Origin: Paludibacteraceae bacterium
GTDB taxonomy: Bacteria > Bacteroidota > Bacteroidia > Bacteroidales > Paludibacteraceae
NCBI GenBank assembly: GCA_024693065.1
Contig: JAILLP010000034.1
Span: forward strand, 1-39,673
Direction of reading: 5' to 3'
DNA length: 39,673 bases
Every line of letters begins with the position of its first letter. Positions within the stretch are counted from its first letter, which is position 1. Under the pieces are notes generated by a model, which worked only from the letters and a program-made list of their open reading frames with translations, was not told the DNA's origin and made no database searches. The position numbers and the translations under genes were made by a program. Shown in pieces: positions 1 to 7,522 of this stretch.

Positions 1-200
1 TCCTCCAACTCCGGACCCGTCCATTGGAACTTGCCTGTCAGCATCAAGTGGCTACACCTCTCGGCGCCCGCAACAGCTGGGTTAACCAGATAATAGTTGA
101 AATGATACTGGTCGCACACGATATCATCTTGGGCGTATGCACGGAAAGATGAGGAAAGAAGGGCCAAAAGTCCTACGATACAATACTTTATCTTCATCAT
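1..200 (-). CDS. PorP/SprF family T9SS outer-membrane protein, N-terminal part
   Basis: The gene runs off the left edge of the window, so only about 66 N-terminal residues are seen. Two ATG codons in tandem (198-200 and 195-197) can serve as the start. The protein opens with a signal peptide (MMKIKYCIVGLLALLSSSF, then RAYAQ). The mature start then reads DQYHFNYYLVNPAVAGAERC, followed by HLMLTGKFQWTG. The asparagine-proline-alanine-x-alanine-glycine segment followed by x-x-x-QWTG is the hallmark N-terminus of the PorP/SprF family. These are beta-barrel outer-membrane proteins that work with the type IX secretion system and usually accompany a large T9SS substrate. The family call is recognition from the motif; the barrel itself lies outside the window. 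A well-formed promoter lies 64 bp upstream. Confidence 0.8.
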   Translation of the reverse strand, partial: MMKIKYCIVGLLALLSSSFRAYAQDDIVCDQYHFNYYLVNPAVAGAERCSHLMLTGKFQWTGPELE

Positions 201-263
201 TATCAGTCGTTTTTCATCGCATTAGCAAAATAGCATCAGCAAAAAAGCATATACTTGGTTGGG

Positions 264-294
264 CAAAGATATGTATTATTCTTAAAAAAACAAA
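264..294 (-). promoter_or_regulatory. Bacteroidota-type promoter for the PorP/SprF gene
   Basis: On the minus strand a TTTG (294-291) is followed, after exactly 19 bases, by TATCTTTG (271-264). This matches the Bacteroidota primary sigma-factor pattern (TTTG, 19-21 bases, TAnnTTTG). Transcription would begin near 257, giving a leader of about 57 bases before the ATG at 200. It is the best-formed promoter in the window. Confidence 0.75.
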
Positions 295-516
295 AAACGG
301 GGAAAAATTCCTTAAAATATGAATGCGGAAAGTTAAGAATCAAGCATAGCGGAACGAACGGGAAGCGACCTATGCGAACAGCCAGACAAATTCCCCGAAG
401 AAGCGAGACAGAGAGCGGTGAATTTACATGCGTGAAAGTTTGTTTTTCTCCCAAAAATTCCTTTTTTTTGTGTCCGCAAATTGTGTTTTATTTTATATAA
501 ATAATATTAACGGATT
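295..516. other. intergenic region between divergent genes
   Basis: This is the remainder of the 316-bp gap between the PorP/SprF gene and the NifU-like gene. It is AT-rich, with an A-run near 284-290 and a T-run near 462-470. The small open frames here have no recognisable sequence and lack good start contexts. A promoter for the gene at 517 must lie here, but I see no clear TAnnTTTG box on the plus strand. Confidence 0.5.
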
Positions 517-1218
517 ATGATTTACACAAAAGAAGTGGAACAGATGTGTTCTGTTGCCAAGGGTCCTAACCATGGACCAGCTCCTATCCCTGAGGAAGGG
601 AAATGGATTCAAGCAAAAGAGATCAAGGACATTTCAGGTTTGACCCATGGTATTGGCTGGTGCGCTCCTCAGCAAGGTGCGTGCAAGTTGACCTTGAACG
701 TGAAGAAAGGTGTTATCGAGGAGTGTTTGGTGGAGACCATCGGTTGCTCTGGTATGACCCACTCCGCCGCAATGGCATCAGAAATTCTTCCAGGCAAGAC
801 ATTGTTGGAAGCGTTGAACACTGACTTGGTATGCGACGCCATCAACACAGCTATGCGTGAGTTGTTCCTTCAAATCGTTTACGGTCGTACGCAATCTGCC
901 TTCTCTGAGGGTGGTTTGGCAGTCGGTGCAGGTTTGGAAGACCTCGGCAAGGGCTTGATCGGACAAATGGGTACGCTCTACGGTACGAAGGCTAAGGGTA
1001 CTCGTTACCTCCAGTTGACCGAGGGTTACATCACTAAGATGTTCTTGGACAAGGACAACCAAGTATGCGGATACGAATTCGTTCACATGGGCAAGTTCAT
1101 GGACGCTGTGAAGAAGGGTGTTCCTGCCGACGAGGCTCTCAAGAGCGTAACCGGCACATACGGACGTACTAAGAAGGAAGAGGGTGCGGTAAAATCCATC
1201 GACCCACGCAAAGAATAA
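517..1218 (+). CDS. NifU/IscU-like iron-sulfur scaffold-type protein paired with GGGtGRT protein
   Basis: The protein has 233 residues. Its central part resembles the NifU/IscU N-terminal scaffold fold: a basic-hydrophobic strand (CKLTLNVKKG), then ETIGCSGMTHSAAMASEIL, which matches the scaffold segment around the second conserved cysteine (here Cys77), followed by a 'PGKTLLEAL' helix. Other cysteines are at 11, 49, 56 and 70. In the family this protein sits beside the GGGtGRT protein, as it does here (gene at 1685). The pair is widespread in anaerobic Bacteroidota and Firmicutes, and its biochemical role is not established, so iron-sulfur or metal binding is an inference from the fold. The ATG at 517 gives MIYTKEVEQMCSVAKGPNHG; a second ATG (codon 10) is an alternative start. 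The product looks cytoplasmic, with no signal peptide or membrane segment. Confidence 0.8.
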   Translation: MIYTKEVEQMCSVAKGPNHGPAPIPEEGKWIQAKEIKDISGLTHGIGWCAPQQGACKLTLNVKKGVIEECLVETIGCSGMTHSAAMASEILPGKTLLEALNTDLVCDAINTAMRELFLQIVYGRTQSAFSEGGLAVGAGLEDLGKGLIGQMGTLYGTKAKGTRYLQLTEGYITKMFLDKDNQVCGYEFVHMGKFMDAVKKGVPADEALKSVTGTYGRTKKEEGAVKSIDPRKE

Positions 1219-1267
1219 TATTATTTACTATTGGACAATTTATTATTTACGATTTGATGGATGGACG

Positions 1268-1644
1268 ATGAACAAGGATGAATTGAAGAGCAGACTGAAA
1301 TCGTTCGCTTTGAGGATAGTCGTTCTGGTAGATAATATGCCGACAACAATCTCTTCGCAATCATTCGCTCGTCAAATCATTCGTTCTGGAACCTCCCCTT
1401 TCGCAAATTACCGAGCCGCTTGTTTGGCTAAATCCGAAAAGGATTTTCTTAACAAGCTGAAATGGTGGAAGAGGAACTGGATGAAACCTCTTGTTGGTTG
1501 GAGCTGATCGCAGAATCAGACATCGTTGATGCTGATAGGTTGTCTTCCATACGAACTGAATGTGATGAACTGATGAAAATAATAGTCGCATCGATTCTTA
1601 CTCATCGTAAAAACATGGATCGTAAAAACGTAAAGTCTATATAG
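1268..1644 (+). pseudogene. four-helix-bundle (23S rRNA intervening-sequence type) protein, frameshifted
   Basis: Two overlapping frames together make one protein. The first (from ATG 1268) reads up to AACLAKSEKDFLNKLK. The second (through 1462) continues KMVEEELDETSCWLELIAES and ends at the stop at 1644. Joined, they match the four-helix-bundle family first found in 23S rRNA intervening sequences (TIGR02436-like): FARQIIRSGTSPFANYRAA is the characteristic middle helix, and the ELDETxxWLELI helix follows. The break falls at CTGAAATGG (about 1457-1465). Adding one A there restores the frame, so a single-base deletion (or a sequencing error) explains it. Without repair, the first frame ends at 1507. 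The gene sits between two genes of a conserved pair, flanked by AT-rich 'atttac' and 'taaata' spacers. This placement is common for the family, whose function in such intergenic positions is unknown. Confidence 0.75.
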
Positions 1645-1684
1645 TAAAGAGTAAATTGTAAATAAAAAAATAGTAAATAAGATT

Positions 1685-2704
1685 ATGATTAGAGAAGTTA
1701 AATTTGAATCACAAGATCGCCGTATCAAGCAAATCAACGAATGCTTGAAGGCGCATGGTATTAAGTCCATCGAGGAAGCAAACAAAATTTGCGACGCTGC
1801 AGGTTTGGATCCATACAAGACTTGCGAGGACACTCAGAAAATCTGTTTCGAAAACGCTAAATGGGCTTACGTGGTAGGTACAGCCATTGCGTTGAAGGAA
1901 AAAGCTAAGAACGCTGTCGAGGCCGCCAAATACATCGGCGAGGGTCTCCAATCCTTCTGCATTCCTGGTTCTGTGGCTGACGACCGTAAGGTAGGTTTGG
2001 GCCACGGTAACTTGGCAGCCCGTCTGCTCTCTCCAGACTCTAAGTGCTTCGCTTTCTTGGCAGGCCACGAGTCCTTCGCAGCAGCTGAGGGAGCCATCAA
2101 GATCGCTACGATGGCGAACAAGTCAAGACCGGCTAACAAGCCTCTCCGTTGTATCTTGAACGGTTTGGGTAAGGACGCCGCTATGATCATCTCCCGTATC
2201 AACGGTTTCACTTACGTGCAGACTAAGTTCGACTACTTCACTGGCAAGTTGAAGGTGGTTAAGAAGATCGCTTACTCTGACGGTCCTCGCGCCGCTGTGA
2301 ACTGCTACGGTGCAGACGACGTACGTGAGGGTGTGGCTATCATGTGGAAGGAGAACGTTGACGTTTCCATCACTGGTAACTCTACCAACCCTACTCGTTT
2401 CCAACACCCAGTTGCCGGTACTTACAAGAAGGAGCGCGTGCTCGCTGGCAAGCCTTACTTCTCAGTGGCTTCCGGTGGTGGAACAGGCCGTACTTTGCAC
2501 CCAGATAACATGGCTGCAGGTCCTGCTTCTTACGGTATGACGGATACGTTGGGACGTATGCACTCTGACGCTCAATTCGCCGGCTCTTCTTCAGTGCCTG
2601 CTCACGTTGAGATGATGGGATTCCTCGGAATCGGTAACAACCCAATGGTTGGTTGCACCGTTGCATGCGCCGTTGAGGTAGACTTGTTCTTGAACAAGAA
2701 ATAA
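1685..2704 (+). CDS. GGGtGRT family protein
   Basis: The protein has 339 residues, a normal length for the family, and contains the naming motif SGGGTGRTLHPDNM (GGGTGRT at residues 264-270). Other conserved-looking stretches are FCIPGSVADDRKVGLGHGNL (about 92-110), CFAFLAGHESFAAAEGA (about 121-137) and NPMVGCTVACAVEVDLFLN near the end. The family is defined by co-occurrence with the NifU-like protein found at 517, and no enzymatic activity is established for it. Cysteines at 20, 36, 47, 54, 92, 121, 156 and 207, with more near the C-terminus, would allow metal binding, but that is inference. No signal peptide is seen. The four-helix-bundle pseudogene separates it from its partner by about 470 bp. 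A strong terminator follows 21 bp after the stop. Confidence 0.88.
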   Translation: MIREVKFESQDRRIKQINECLKAHGIKSIEEANKICDAAGLDPYKTCEDTQKICFENAKWAYVVGTAIALKEKAKNAVEAAKYIGEGLQSFCIPGSVADDRKVGLGHGNLAARLLSPDSKCFAFLAGHESFAAAEGAIKIATMANKSRPANKPLRCILNGLGKDAAMIISRINGFTYVQTKFDYFTGKLKVVKKIAYSDGPRAAVNCYGADDVREGVAIMWKENVDVSITGNSTNPTRFQHPVAGTYKKERVLAGKPYFSVASGGGTGRTLHPDNMAAGPASYGMTDTLGRMHSDAQFAGSSSVPAHVEMMGFLGIGNNPMVGCTVACAVEVDLFLNKK

Positions 2705-2725
2705 TCTTCTTGTCATATTTTCCCG

Positions 2726-2759
2726 CTCCCGTGGACCGATGTTCACGGGAGTTTTTTTT
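2726..2759 (+). terminator. rho-independent terminator after the GGGtGRT gene
   Basis: CTCCCGTG (2726-2733) pairs with CACGGGAG (2744-2751) around a 10-base loop, followed at once by eight T (2752-2759). It ends the plus-strand transcript from 517/1685. On the other strand an A-run precedes the hairpin rather than a T-run following it, so it is poorly placed to stop the opposing operon. Confidence 0.9.
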
Positions 2760-2854
2760 GAATAATCCAGGCCATGAAAAAACAACCGTTCATAGCATTC
2801 CTAAATATGAGGAGATAATCACAGGCATCCACTAGTTTTAGTTTAATACCCGAC

Positions 2855-4708
2855 TCACTTCCAGAACTGTCTGATTTGAGATTCCGCACGGTCGAAGAGC
2901 GCACGGTCGAAAGGCACATCGAATTGGTCGTCAAGGTTACGGTCCGTAATGGAGTAGTCTCCATCATAGTAGACATTGGTGATGGTACCCACACTGTCAA
3001 TCACCCCCACCCCGATATAGCTGTCCACCAGCAAGAAATCGCGATGGGCGGTCGAATCGAAGAGAGATTGTCCGATGGAATAGTCTGAACTGTTGTTCGT
3101 CGTGCCAAAGACATCCTGCATCAAGGTAGGCACCAGATCATAGTGGGCCGTCCATCTGTCAGAAACGATAGTATCCTTGCCATTGAAGTAGACCATAGGC
3201 ACCTGCATCTGGGCGGCGGAATAGTTGCCGTTGTGGCCCCAGAAGGCGTGACGGCAGTCGTCGAACTCCTGTGAATGGTCGCCCGTGAAGACGATGACGG
3301 TGCTATCGAGCAAGCCTTTGGCCTCAACCTCCGTCAGGATTTCACCCACCAGAGAGTCCAAATAGTAAACCATGTTCTTGTAGAGGTTCAGGAACTCCGT
3401 CGGGTCCACATCCTTGCCGAGGCGCTCGTAGTGTGCGCAATCCCAGGAAGGCTGGAACGGACCTGTGTAATCCTCCGGCTTGATCATACTGTGCAGGGAA
3501 TCGAAGAAGAGGAATGAGAAGAACGGAGCGCTATCCCCTCCCCTACCATTCAGGAACTGCAGGAAAGCCTGCGCCACGTTCACGTCACGCTGCCAAGCGT
3601 TCAGACCCAGCGCCGAACCACATTGGTCCGGGAACATCGAGAAGACGCACTTGTCCAGCGGAGGATTGAGCATGGAAGCACTCGGGAAGAGGCGCACATC
3701 ATAACCTTTCTCCTTCATCGTGGTGAAAAGGACAGGAGGAATGGACTGGGCGCAGAAGTCCTTCCAATAGACACCCGGCAAACCATAGAACATAGAGAAA
3801 ACGCCCGTGCGCGTTCCATTGCTACCGCTGTAATGGCGGAGGAAGCGGGAGGAGCGTCTCGAAAATTCGTAGATATTAGGCGAGCAGAGCGAATCCATCG
3901 TCGAGGCGCGCCAAGCGTCGAAAGCGATGACGATCACATTCTTGCCCGACTTGGTATGAGACAAAGGAGTCTTCGGGTAACAATAGTTTTTGCCACGATA
4001 ATCCGTAGCGACGGTGGTAGGCTCCACCTCACTGCCCAATGCGGAGAGTAATGAGTTCGCATTGAGCGAGACACAAGCGGGGAAATACCGGTCCAGAAGA
4101 ATCAGTTGACGATCGTTCTTGGCATACGCCACGGCATGCCTACATTGAACGAAGCAAATCAGCAAGCCAAAGAAGACAATCAACGAGTAGATGACTGAGT
4201 TTGGTATCTTATTTGCGATGCGGAAGGCCAGTTTGAAGAGCAGTACCTCAACCGCCAACAGGAAGACAAGCACCCCACCCACCATGAAATATTGGGCGAC
4301 CGTGAACTCGAAAACCTGCGTCGCTCCCGGAGCGAACACCTGTTCCAAGACGTAGGAATTGATATGAAAGCGATAGAGCGAGAAGATGTACGCATCCATC
4401 GCTAGGATAATCAGGAAAACCGTCGCCACAAGCGAAGCACATATCAGGCTCACCCGATTGCTTCTGGCGAGGATCGTGACGGGAAGATAGATGAAAAATA
4501 TCGGGAGGAAAGATATGAAGACGAAATGCGTCAGGATATATGAGAGCAGATAGAGCGTGTGTTCGCCCCATATCACGTCAGGAATCTGCACGAAATACTT
4601 CAGTGATATAAGAAAAACAAAGACGGCATTGAAGAAAGCGAACCAAACTCCAGCCTTCAGCAACCTCCGTCTACTCACCGGTGCGTTATTTCCTCCACTC
4701 AGACCCAT
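2855..4708 (-). CDS. YejM/PbgA-like membrane protein with sulfatase-fold domain (DUF3413-type)
   Basis: The protein has 617 residues. Five hydrophobic segments (about 21-40, 51-78, 87-108, 139-160, 171-190) form an N-terminal membrane domain. A periplasmic alkaline-phosphatase/sulfatase-fold domain starts near residue 257 (NVIVIAFDAWRASTMDS). The segment HYSGSNGTRTGVFSMFYG puts Thr299 where classical sulfatases have their modified cysteine, as in E. coli YejM/PbgA (NQTDAGIFGLFYG there). Metal-site-like residues recur at FTGDHSQEF (Asp477, His478) and FWGHNG (His492). YejM senses periplasmic LPS and controls its synthesis in enterobacteria. Whether this homologue senses, transfers or hydrolyses is unknown. 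It is the last gene of the operon, and its ATG follows the DUF2490 stop after one base (TGATATG), which suggests translational coupling. A phosphoglycerol- or phosphoethanolamine-transferase role is the main alternative. Confidence 0.8.
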   Translation of the reverse strand: MGLSGGNNAPVSRRRLLKAGVWFAFFNAVFVFLISLKYFVQIPDVIWGEHTLYLLSYILTHFVFISFLPIFFIYLPVTILARSNRVSLICASLVATVFLIILAMDAYIFSLYRFHINSYVLEQVFAPGATQVFEFTVAQYFMVGGVLVFLLAVEVLLFKLAFRIANKIPNSVIYSLIVFFGLLICFVQCRHAVAYAKNDRQLILLDRYFPACVSLNANSLLSALGSEVEPTTVATDYRGKNYCYPKTPLSHTKSGKNVIVIAFDAWRASTMDSLCSPNIYEFSRRSSRFLRHYSGSNGTRTGVFSMFYGLPGVYWKDFCAQSIPPVLFTTMKEKGYDVRLFPSASMLNPPLDKCVFSMFPDQCGSALGLNAWQRDVNVAQAFLQFLNGRGGDSAPFFSFLFFDSLHSMIKPEDYTGPFQPSWDCAHYERLGKDVDPTEFLNLYKNMVYYLDSLVGEILTEVEAKGLLDSTVIVFTGDHSQEFDDCRHAFWGHNGNYSAAQMQVPMVYFNGKDTIVSDRWTAHYDLVPTLMQDVFGTTNNSSDYSIGQSLFDSTAHRDFLLVDSYIGVGVIDSVGTITNVYYDGDYSITDRNLDDQFDVPFDRALFDRAESQIRQFWK

Positions 4709-4709
4709 A

Positions 4710-5411
4710 TCACAAAGTTAAGCTATACGAGAGCGCCACGCTGAATACATCCTTCGGTCGGGAGACATTCATGCCGTCGTCGTAACGGAAGAGCGCTTTC
4801 AGAGAATTATGCTTGTTAAAATCATACTTCGCGCCGCCTTCGTACCTCATCTTCGTCAGACATGTGCCCTTGTAACTGTTCGTACGGATAAAGGATTCCA
4901 CACCGACACATGGGTAAAGGTGAGTCTTAGGGATTTTCGTCGACACATACAGTTTATTCCTCCACACATCCTTGTACTGTTTGTGAGGTTTTTTCTCTGG
5001 ACGATAGGTGATTTGGTACTTGGACTTCAGTCCGAAGGAGATTCTACCCACATCCTTCTTCACGCGCAAGTATCCCCCATAGCGGTGGTTCAAATAGATA
5101 TCATCCTTCTTATTCGCCGCACCGATGAGGTAGTAGTCCGCACCGACACGCAAAAGGCCCTTGACCACATTGTAGGAGACGTCCGCCTTCGTATAGAACT
5201 TATCCAGTTCGGTGGAGTTATTGCGCATCGAGACCGACTCGGACAACCCCACGTTCAGGCGTTTGAAGAAACGCTTCGAAACAGAGAAACCCACAGATGT
5301 GGCAAAATCCTGCTCGTCACCCCCCCCCCAAGCGATGCTGGAGCAGCAGAAGGAAGTGACAAGCAAGACTATCAAACGATTTCTAAAATATGCGAATGAT
5401 AAATTATCCAT
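4710..5411 (-). CDS. DUF2490-like outer-membrane beta-barrel protein
   Basis: The protein has 233 residues. A signal peptide (hydrophobic LIVLLVTSFCCSSIAW) is followed by alternating polar and hydrophobic strands: SVGFSVSKRFFKRLNVGLSE, KFYTKADVSYNVVKG, LRVGADYYLIG, YLRVKKDVGRISFGLKSKYQ. The protein ends VFSVALSYSLTL, a typical barrel-closing last strand with alternating hydrophobics. This pattern fits the DUF2490 family of small outer-membrane barrels, whose function is unknown. Its first 8 bases overlap the end of the DUF4956 gene, and its stop is one base from the next ATG, so it is tightly coupled on both sides. The codons right after the signal peptide contain ten consecutive G (5320-5329 on the plus strand as C). 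Loss of one G gives a TGA about 25 codons on, and gain of one G gives TGA at once. Confidence 0.75.
   Translation of the reverse strand: MDNLSFAYFRNRLIVLLVTSFCCSSIAWGGGDEQDFATSVGFSVSKRFFKRLNVGLSESVSMRNNSTELDKFYTKADVSYNVVKGLLRVGADYYLIGAANKKDDIYLNHRYGGYLRVKKDVGRISFGLKSKYQITYRPEKKPHKQYKDVWRNKLYVSTKIPKTHLYPCVGVESFIRTNSYKGTCLTKMRYEGGAKYDFNKHNSLKALFRYDDGMNVSRPKDVFSVALSYSLTL
5320..5329. repeat. homopolymer of ten C (G in the coding strand) inside the DUF2490 gene
   Basis: Ten C in a row on the plus strand encode part of Trp-Gly-Gly-Gly at the start of the mature DUF2490 protein. A tract of this length at the 5' end of a surface-protein gene is a typical slipped-strand phase-variation site. Both single-base slips put a stop codon in frame early. 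Confidence 0.9.
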
Positions 5412-6081
5412 TAAAATCCTTAGGCCTTGTTATTTGGTCAATCGTATTGATTTCCTGTGAATTAGACTCGTAATAAACCTTCACCAAAGCAGTATCCTTC
5501 AAGAAATCGATATAACCAACCTCACATTTTGTAATATTCAGACCTGTACGTTTTTTGATGTCAGCCAACATCTCATCGTACTTATCAGGAGTGATCAAAT
5601 CGATCTTCTCGTACTTAATCAGTTTGCAGGAACTCTTCGAGACGATACGCGTCTTCTCCATCAGCCACGTCATGAAGACGAAGAGGGCGTTGGTGGCGAA
5701 CAATTCCAGATAACTTACACTGACCGCCAACGCATTGATGACAGAGAGACCAATGATGAGGAAGAGGTAAGTCATCTCACGGATAGGCACCGTGTCCGTA
5801 CGATAACGGATGATACCGAAGATGGCGAAAAGACCCAACGCCAAACCAATCTGCAGTTTCTCGCTTCCCAAGAGGAAGATTAGTAAGAAGACCGTCGTAC
5901 TGATCAACGTGAAAGTGAAGACATAATCACGTCTTTTGGACTTGCCGTAATAGAGCCACACGATAATCAACGAAGTGACAAAGACATTAAGTCCGAAACG
6001 AAGAAGCAACTCAAAGAAACCTTCCGGATTCACGATAGGTATACCGAAAACCGCCAAATCAGTGATATTCAATAAATTCAT
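5404..6081 (-). CDS. DUF4956 family membrane protein
   Basis: The protein has 225 residues. The N-terminal half is membrane-embedded, with hydrophobic stretches at about 24-44, 52-70, 75-90, 104-124 and 128-140. Between them lies the conserved segment LGLFAIFGIIRYRTDTVPIR, the core signature of DUF4956. A soluble cytoplasmic tail of about 80 residues follows (LITPDKYDEMLADIKKRTGL and onward). The family has no established activity. It is known for sitting next to VTC-domain (polyphosphate polymerase-like) proteins, as here, where the VTC gene is 51 bp upstream. A role in moving or anchoring the product of the VTC protein at the membrane is a reasonable guess but not shown. The gene overlaps the DUF2490 start by 8 bases. 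Confidence 0.85.
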   Translation of the reverse strand: MNLLNITDLAVFGIPIVNPEGFFELLLRFGLNVFVTSLIIVWLYYGKSKRRDYVFTFTLISTTVFLLIFLLGSEKLQIGLALGLFAIFGIIRYRTDTVPIREMTYLFLIIGLSVINALAVSVSYLELFATNALFVFMTWLMEKTRIVSKSSCKLIKYEKIDLITPDKYDEMLADIKKRTGLNITKCEVGYIDFLKDTALVKVYYESNSQEINTIDQITRPKDFNG

Positions 6082-6132
6082 AATTGTATAATTAAATATT
6101 TTATTTTCTAAAAAAGTATAACCAGACCTAAG

Positions 6133-6981
6133 CTACAGTTTGTTTATGTACCTGATCTTCTCCTTGAACCGATTGTATTTCAGGGAAGGGTCGGTAAGCA
6201 CCATGCCCAAGCAATACTTGCTGATGCTACGTTTCTTGATACGCAGGGAAGCGAGGTAATCCTTGAAGTGGGAATGGGCGTTGCCATCCTGTTTCACCTC
6301 GACGATGCAAAGCTTAGGGATCGTGTTCTTCACCCCTGTGACACAATTCTCGAAATTGATGTTGAAATCAATGGTGAGACGCTCCGACTTCTCCTTGTTC
6401 ACCAACGTGATGCGGAAGAAACTGTTCCGCAGGCGGAAGTCTATCTCGTTCATCTTGAACTTGGACTTCTCGTCGAGGAAAGCGATGGCCTCCTCGTTAT
6501 GCAGCACGTTCTCGTCAGTGATTGTGATACGTTTTTTGGAAGTTCTGCCCTTGTTGTTCTTCTTTTTGACCTCAAGGAACATCAGATTAGACTCCACATA
6601 CTCCCGTACACGGATTTTCTGACGATTTAACTTACCGTCTTGGTGGACGACATACATCGTAGCCTCAGGGGTATCGTAATAGAGTGTACGGTAGAACGCT
6701 TTGCGGAGGTCGCCGATCCGTTGCACGTAGTAGTCCTGCTTCGCCATTTCGAGCAAAGTAGGCAGGTTACGCACATTCACGAGGAACTTGGTATCGATCC
6801 TGTTCATCAGGCGGATTCCGCTCATCTCCTCCAGCGTGATAGGGTCAAGTGCGGCGAGCTTAGCGTCAATGGTCTCGACGATGCTCTCCTTCCCAGACAT
6901 CAAGATACCGTCCGTCCCATCTTGTTCGGCAATAGCCGGCGCAACAACTTTCTCCTCTATGATATCAACGACGTCTCCCAT
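6133..6981 (-). CDS. VTC domain protein (polyphosphate polymerase-like, triphosphate-tunnel fold)
   Basis: The protein has 282 residues. After a variable acidic N-terminus (1-55) it shows the VTC/TTM fold: NRIDTKFLVNVRNLPTLL, then YVQRIGDLRKAFYRTLYYDT, KIRVREYVESNLMFLEVKKK, GRTSKKRITI and IPKLCIVEVKQDG, ending with SISKYCLGMVL. Arginines and lysines alternating with glutamates on successive strands are the features that bind polyphosphate in the tunnel of yeast Vtc4. Bacterial members of this family that have been tested make polyphosphate, but many remain unassigned. It lacks membrane segments and an SPX domain. It lies 6 bp after the small secreted protein gene and 51 bp before the DUF4956 gene, in the same operon. 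An accessory role in envelope glycopolymer synthesis is an alternative to polyphosphate production. Confidence 0.82.
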   Translation of the reverse strand: MGDVVDIIEEKVVAPAIAEQDGTDGILMSGKESIVETIDAKLAALDPITLEEMSGIRLMNRIDTKFLVNVRNLPTLLEMAKQDYYVQRIGDLRKAFYRTLYYDTPEATMYVVHQDGKLNRQKIRVREYVESNLMFLEVKKKNNKGRTSKKRITITDENVLHNEEAIAFLDEKSKFKMNEIDFRLRNSFFRITLVNKEKSERLTIDFNINFENCVTGVKNTIPKLCIVEVKQDGNAHSHFKDYLASLRIKKRSISKYCLGMVLTDPSLKYNRFKEKIRYINKL

Positions 6982-6987
6982 CTTAGC

Positions 6988-7395
6988 CTATTCCGTGATG
7001 TATTCGTACACTTTTTCCGATTTCAGTTTGCCATTAGGGAAGAGAGTGCGGGCGGATTGTTTCTTGCCGAACTCGTTGTATTGATACTGCACGGTCTTCT
7101 CCAACTTATTGAACTCATCAAAGTGTTGTTCCTCTATGCACTTTCTCTTTTCATTGTATTTATAGACTGTGCGGGATTTTTGGTCCCCCACCTTGGTATA
7201 TTCAGTCTCTTCGGTTTTGTTGCCCTGAGCGTCATATTTCGTGACGTGGTCGATCTTCTTCTTACCATTCTCCAAGCGCCATTCCTTAACCTCAGTCAAC
7301 ACCTTCCCGTTCACCTTTTTCTGTGCGCTGAGCGTCACAGTAAGAGCGGAAACGAGCAAAACGATTATCGCCAAAAAACACCTTTTCATATGCAA
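6988..7395 (-). CDS. small secreted protein with YD/MORN-like repeats, unknown function
   Basis: The protein has 135 residues. The signal peptide (MHMKRCFLAIIVLLVSALTV, then TLSAQ) is followed by a charged chain of short repeated strands of the form 'x-Y-x-x-x-G-x-x-x-E': KYDAQGNKTEETEYTKVG, VYKYNEKRKCIEEQHFD, VQYQYNEFGKKQSARTLF, PNGKLKSEKVYEY. This resembles the YD/RHS or toxin-immunity MORN-variant repeats found in small Bacteroidota secreted proteins. I cannot name a family. It is the first gene of the operon and is only 6 bp before the VTC gene, so it is co-transcribed with it. A periplasmic partner of the envelope proteins downstream is possible. Codon 3 is an alternative ATG and would shorten the protein by two residues. 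Confidence 0.65.
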   Translation of the reverse strand: MHMKRCFLAIIVLLVSALTVTLSAQKKVNGKVLTEVKEWRLENGKKKIDHVTKYDAQGNKTEETEYTKVGDQKSRTVYKYNEKRKCIEEQHFDEFNKLEKTVQYQYNEFGKKQSARTLFPNGKLKSEKVYEYITE

Positions 7396-7421
7396 TATTT
7401 TTTATGGTACTAAATCATGTC

Positions 7422-7429
7422 CAAAAATA
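7422..7429 (-). promoter_or_regulatory. candidate -7 box for the VTC/DUF4956 operon
   Basis: The minus strand reads TATTTTTG (7429-7422), which fits TAnnTTTG, 27 bp before the first ATG of the operon. A second match, TAATTTTG, lies at 7471-7464. Neither has a clear TTTG at the proper upstream distance, so I cannot choose firmly between them. Confidence 0.4.
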
Positions 7430-7522
7430 AGCATTTATCGGACAACTAAAAAAAATATTCAGTCAAAATTAGATTTAACTCTTAGAAACTCTATATATCG
7501 CAGACAAAACAAGCAAAAAAAA

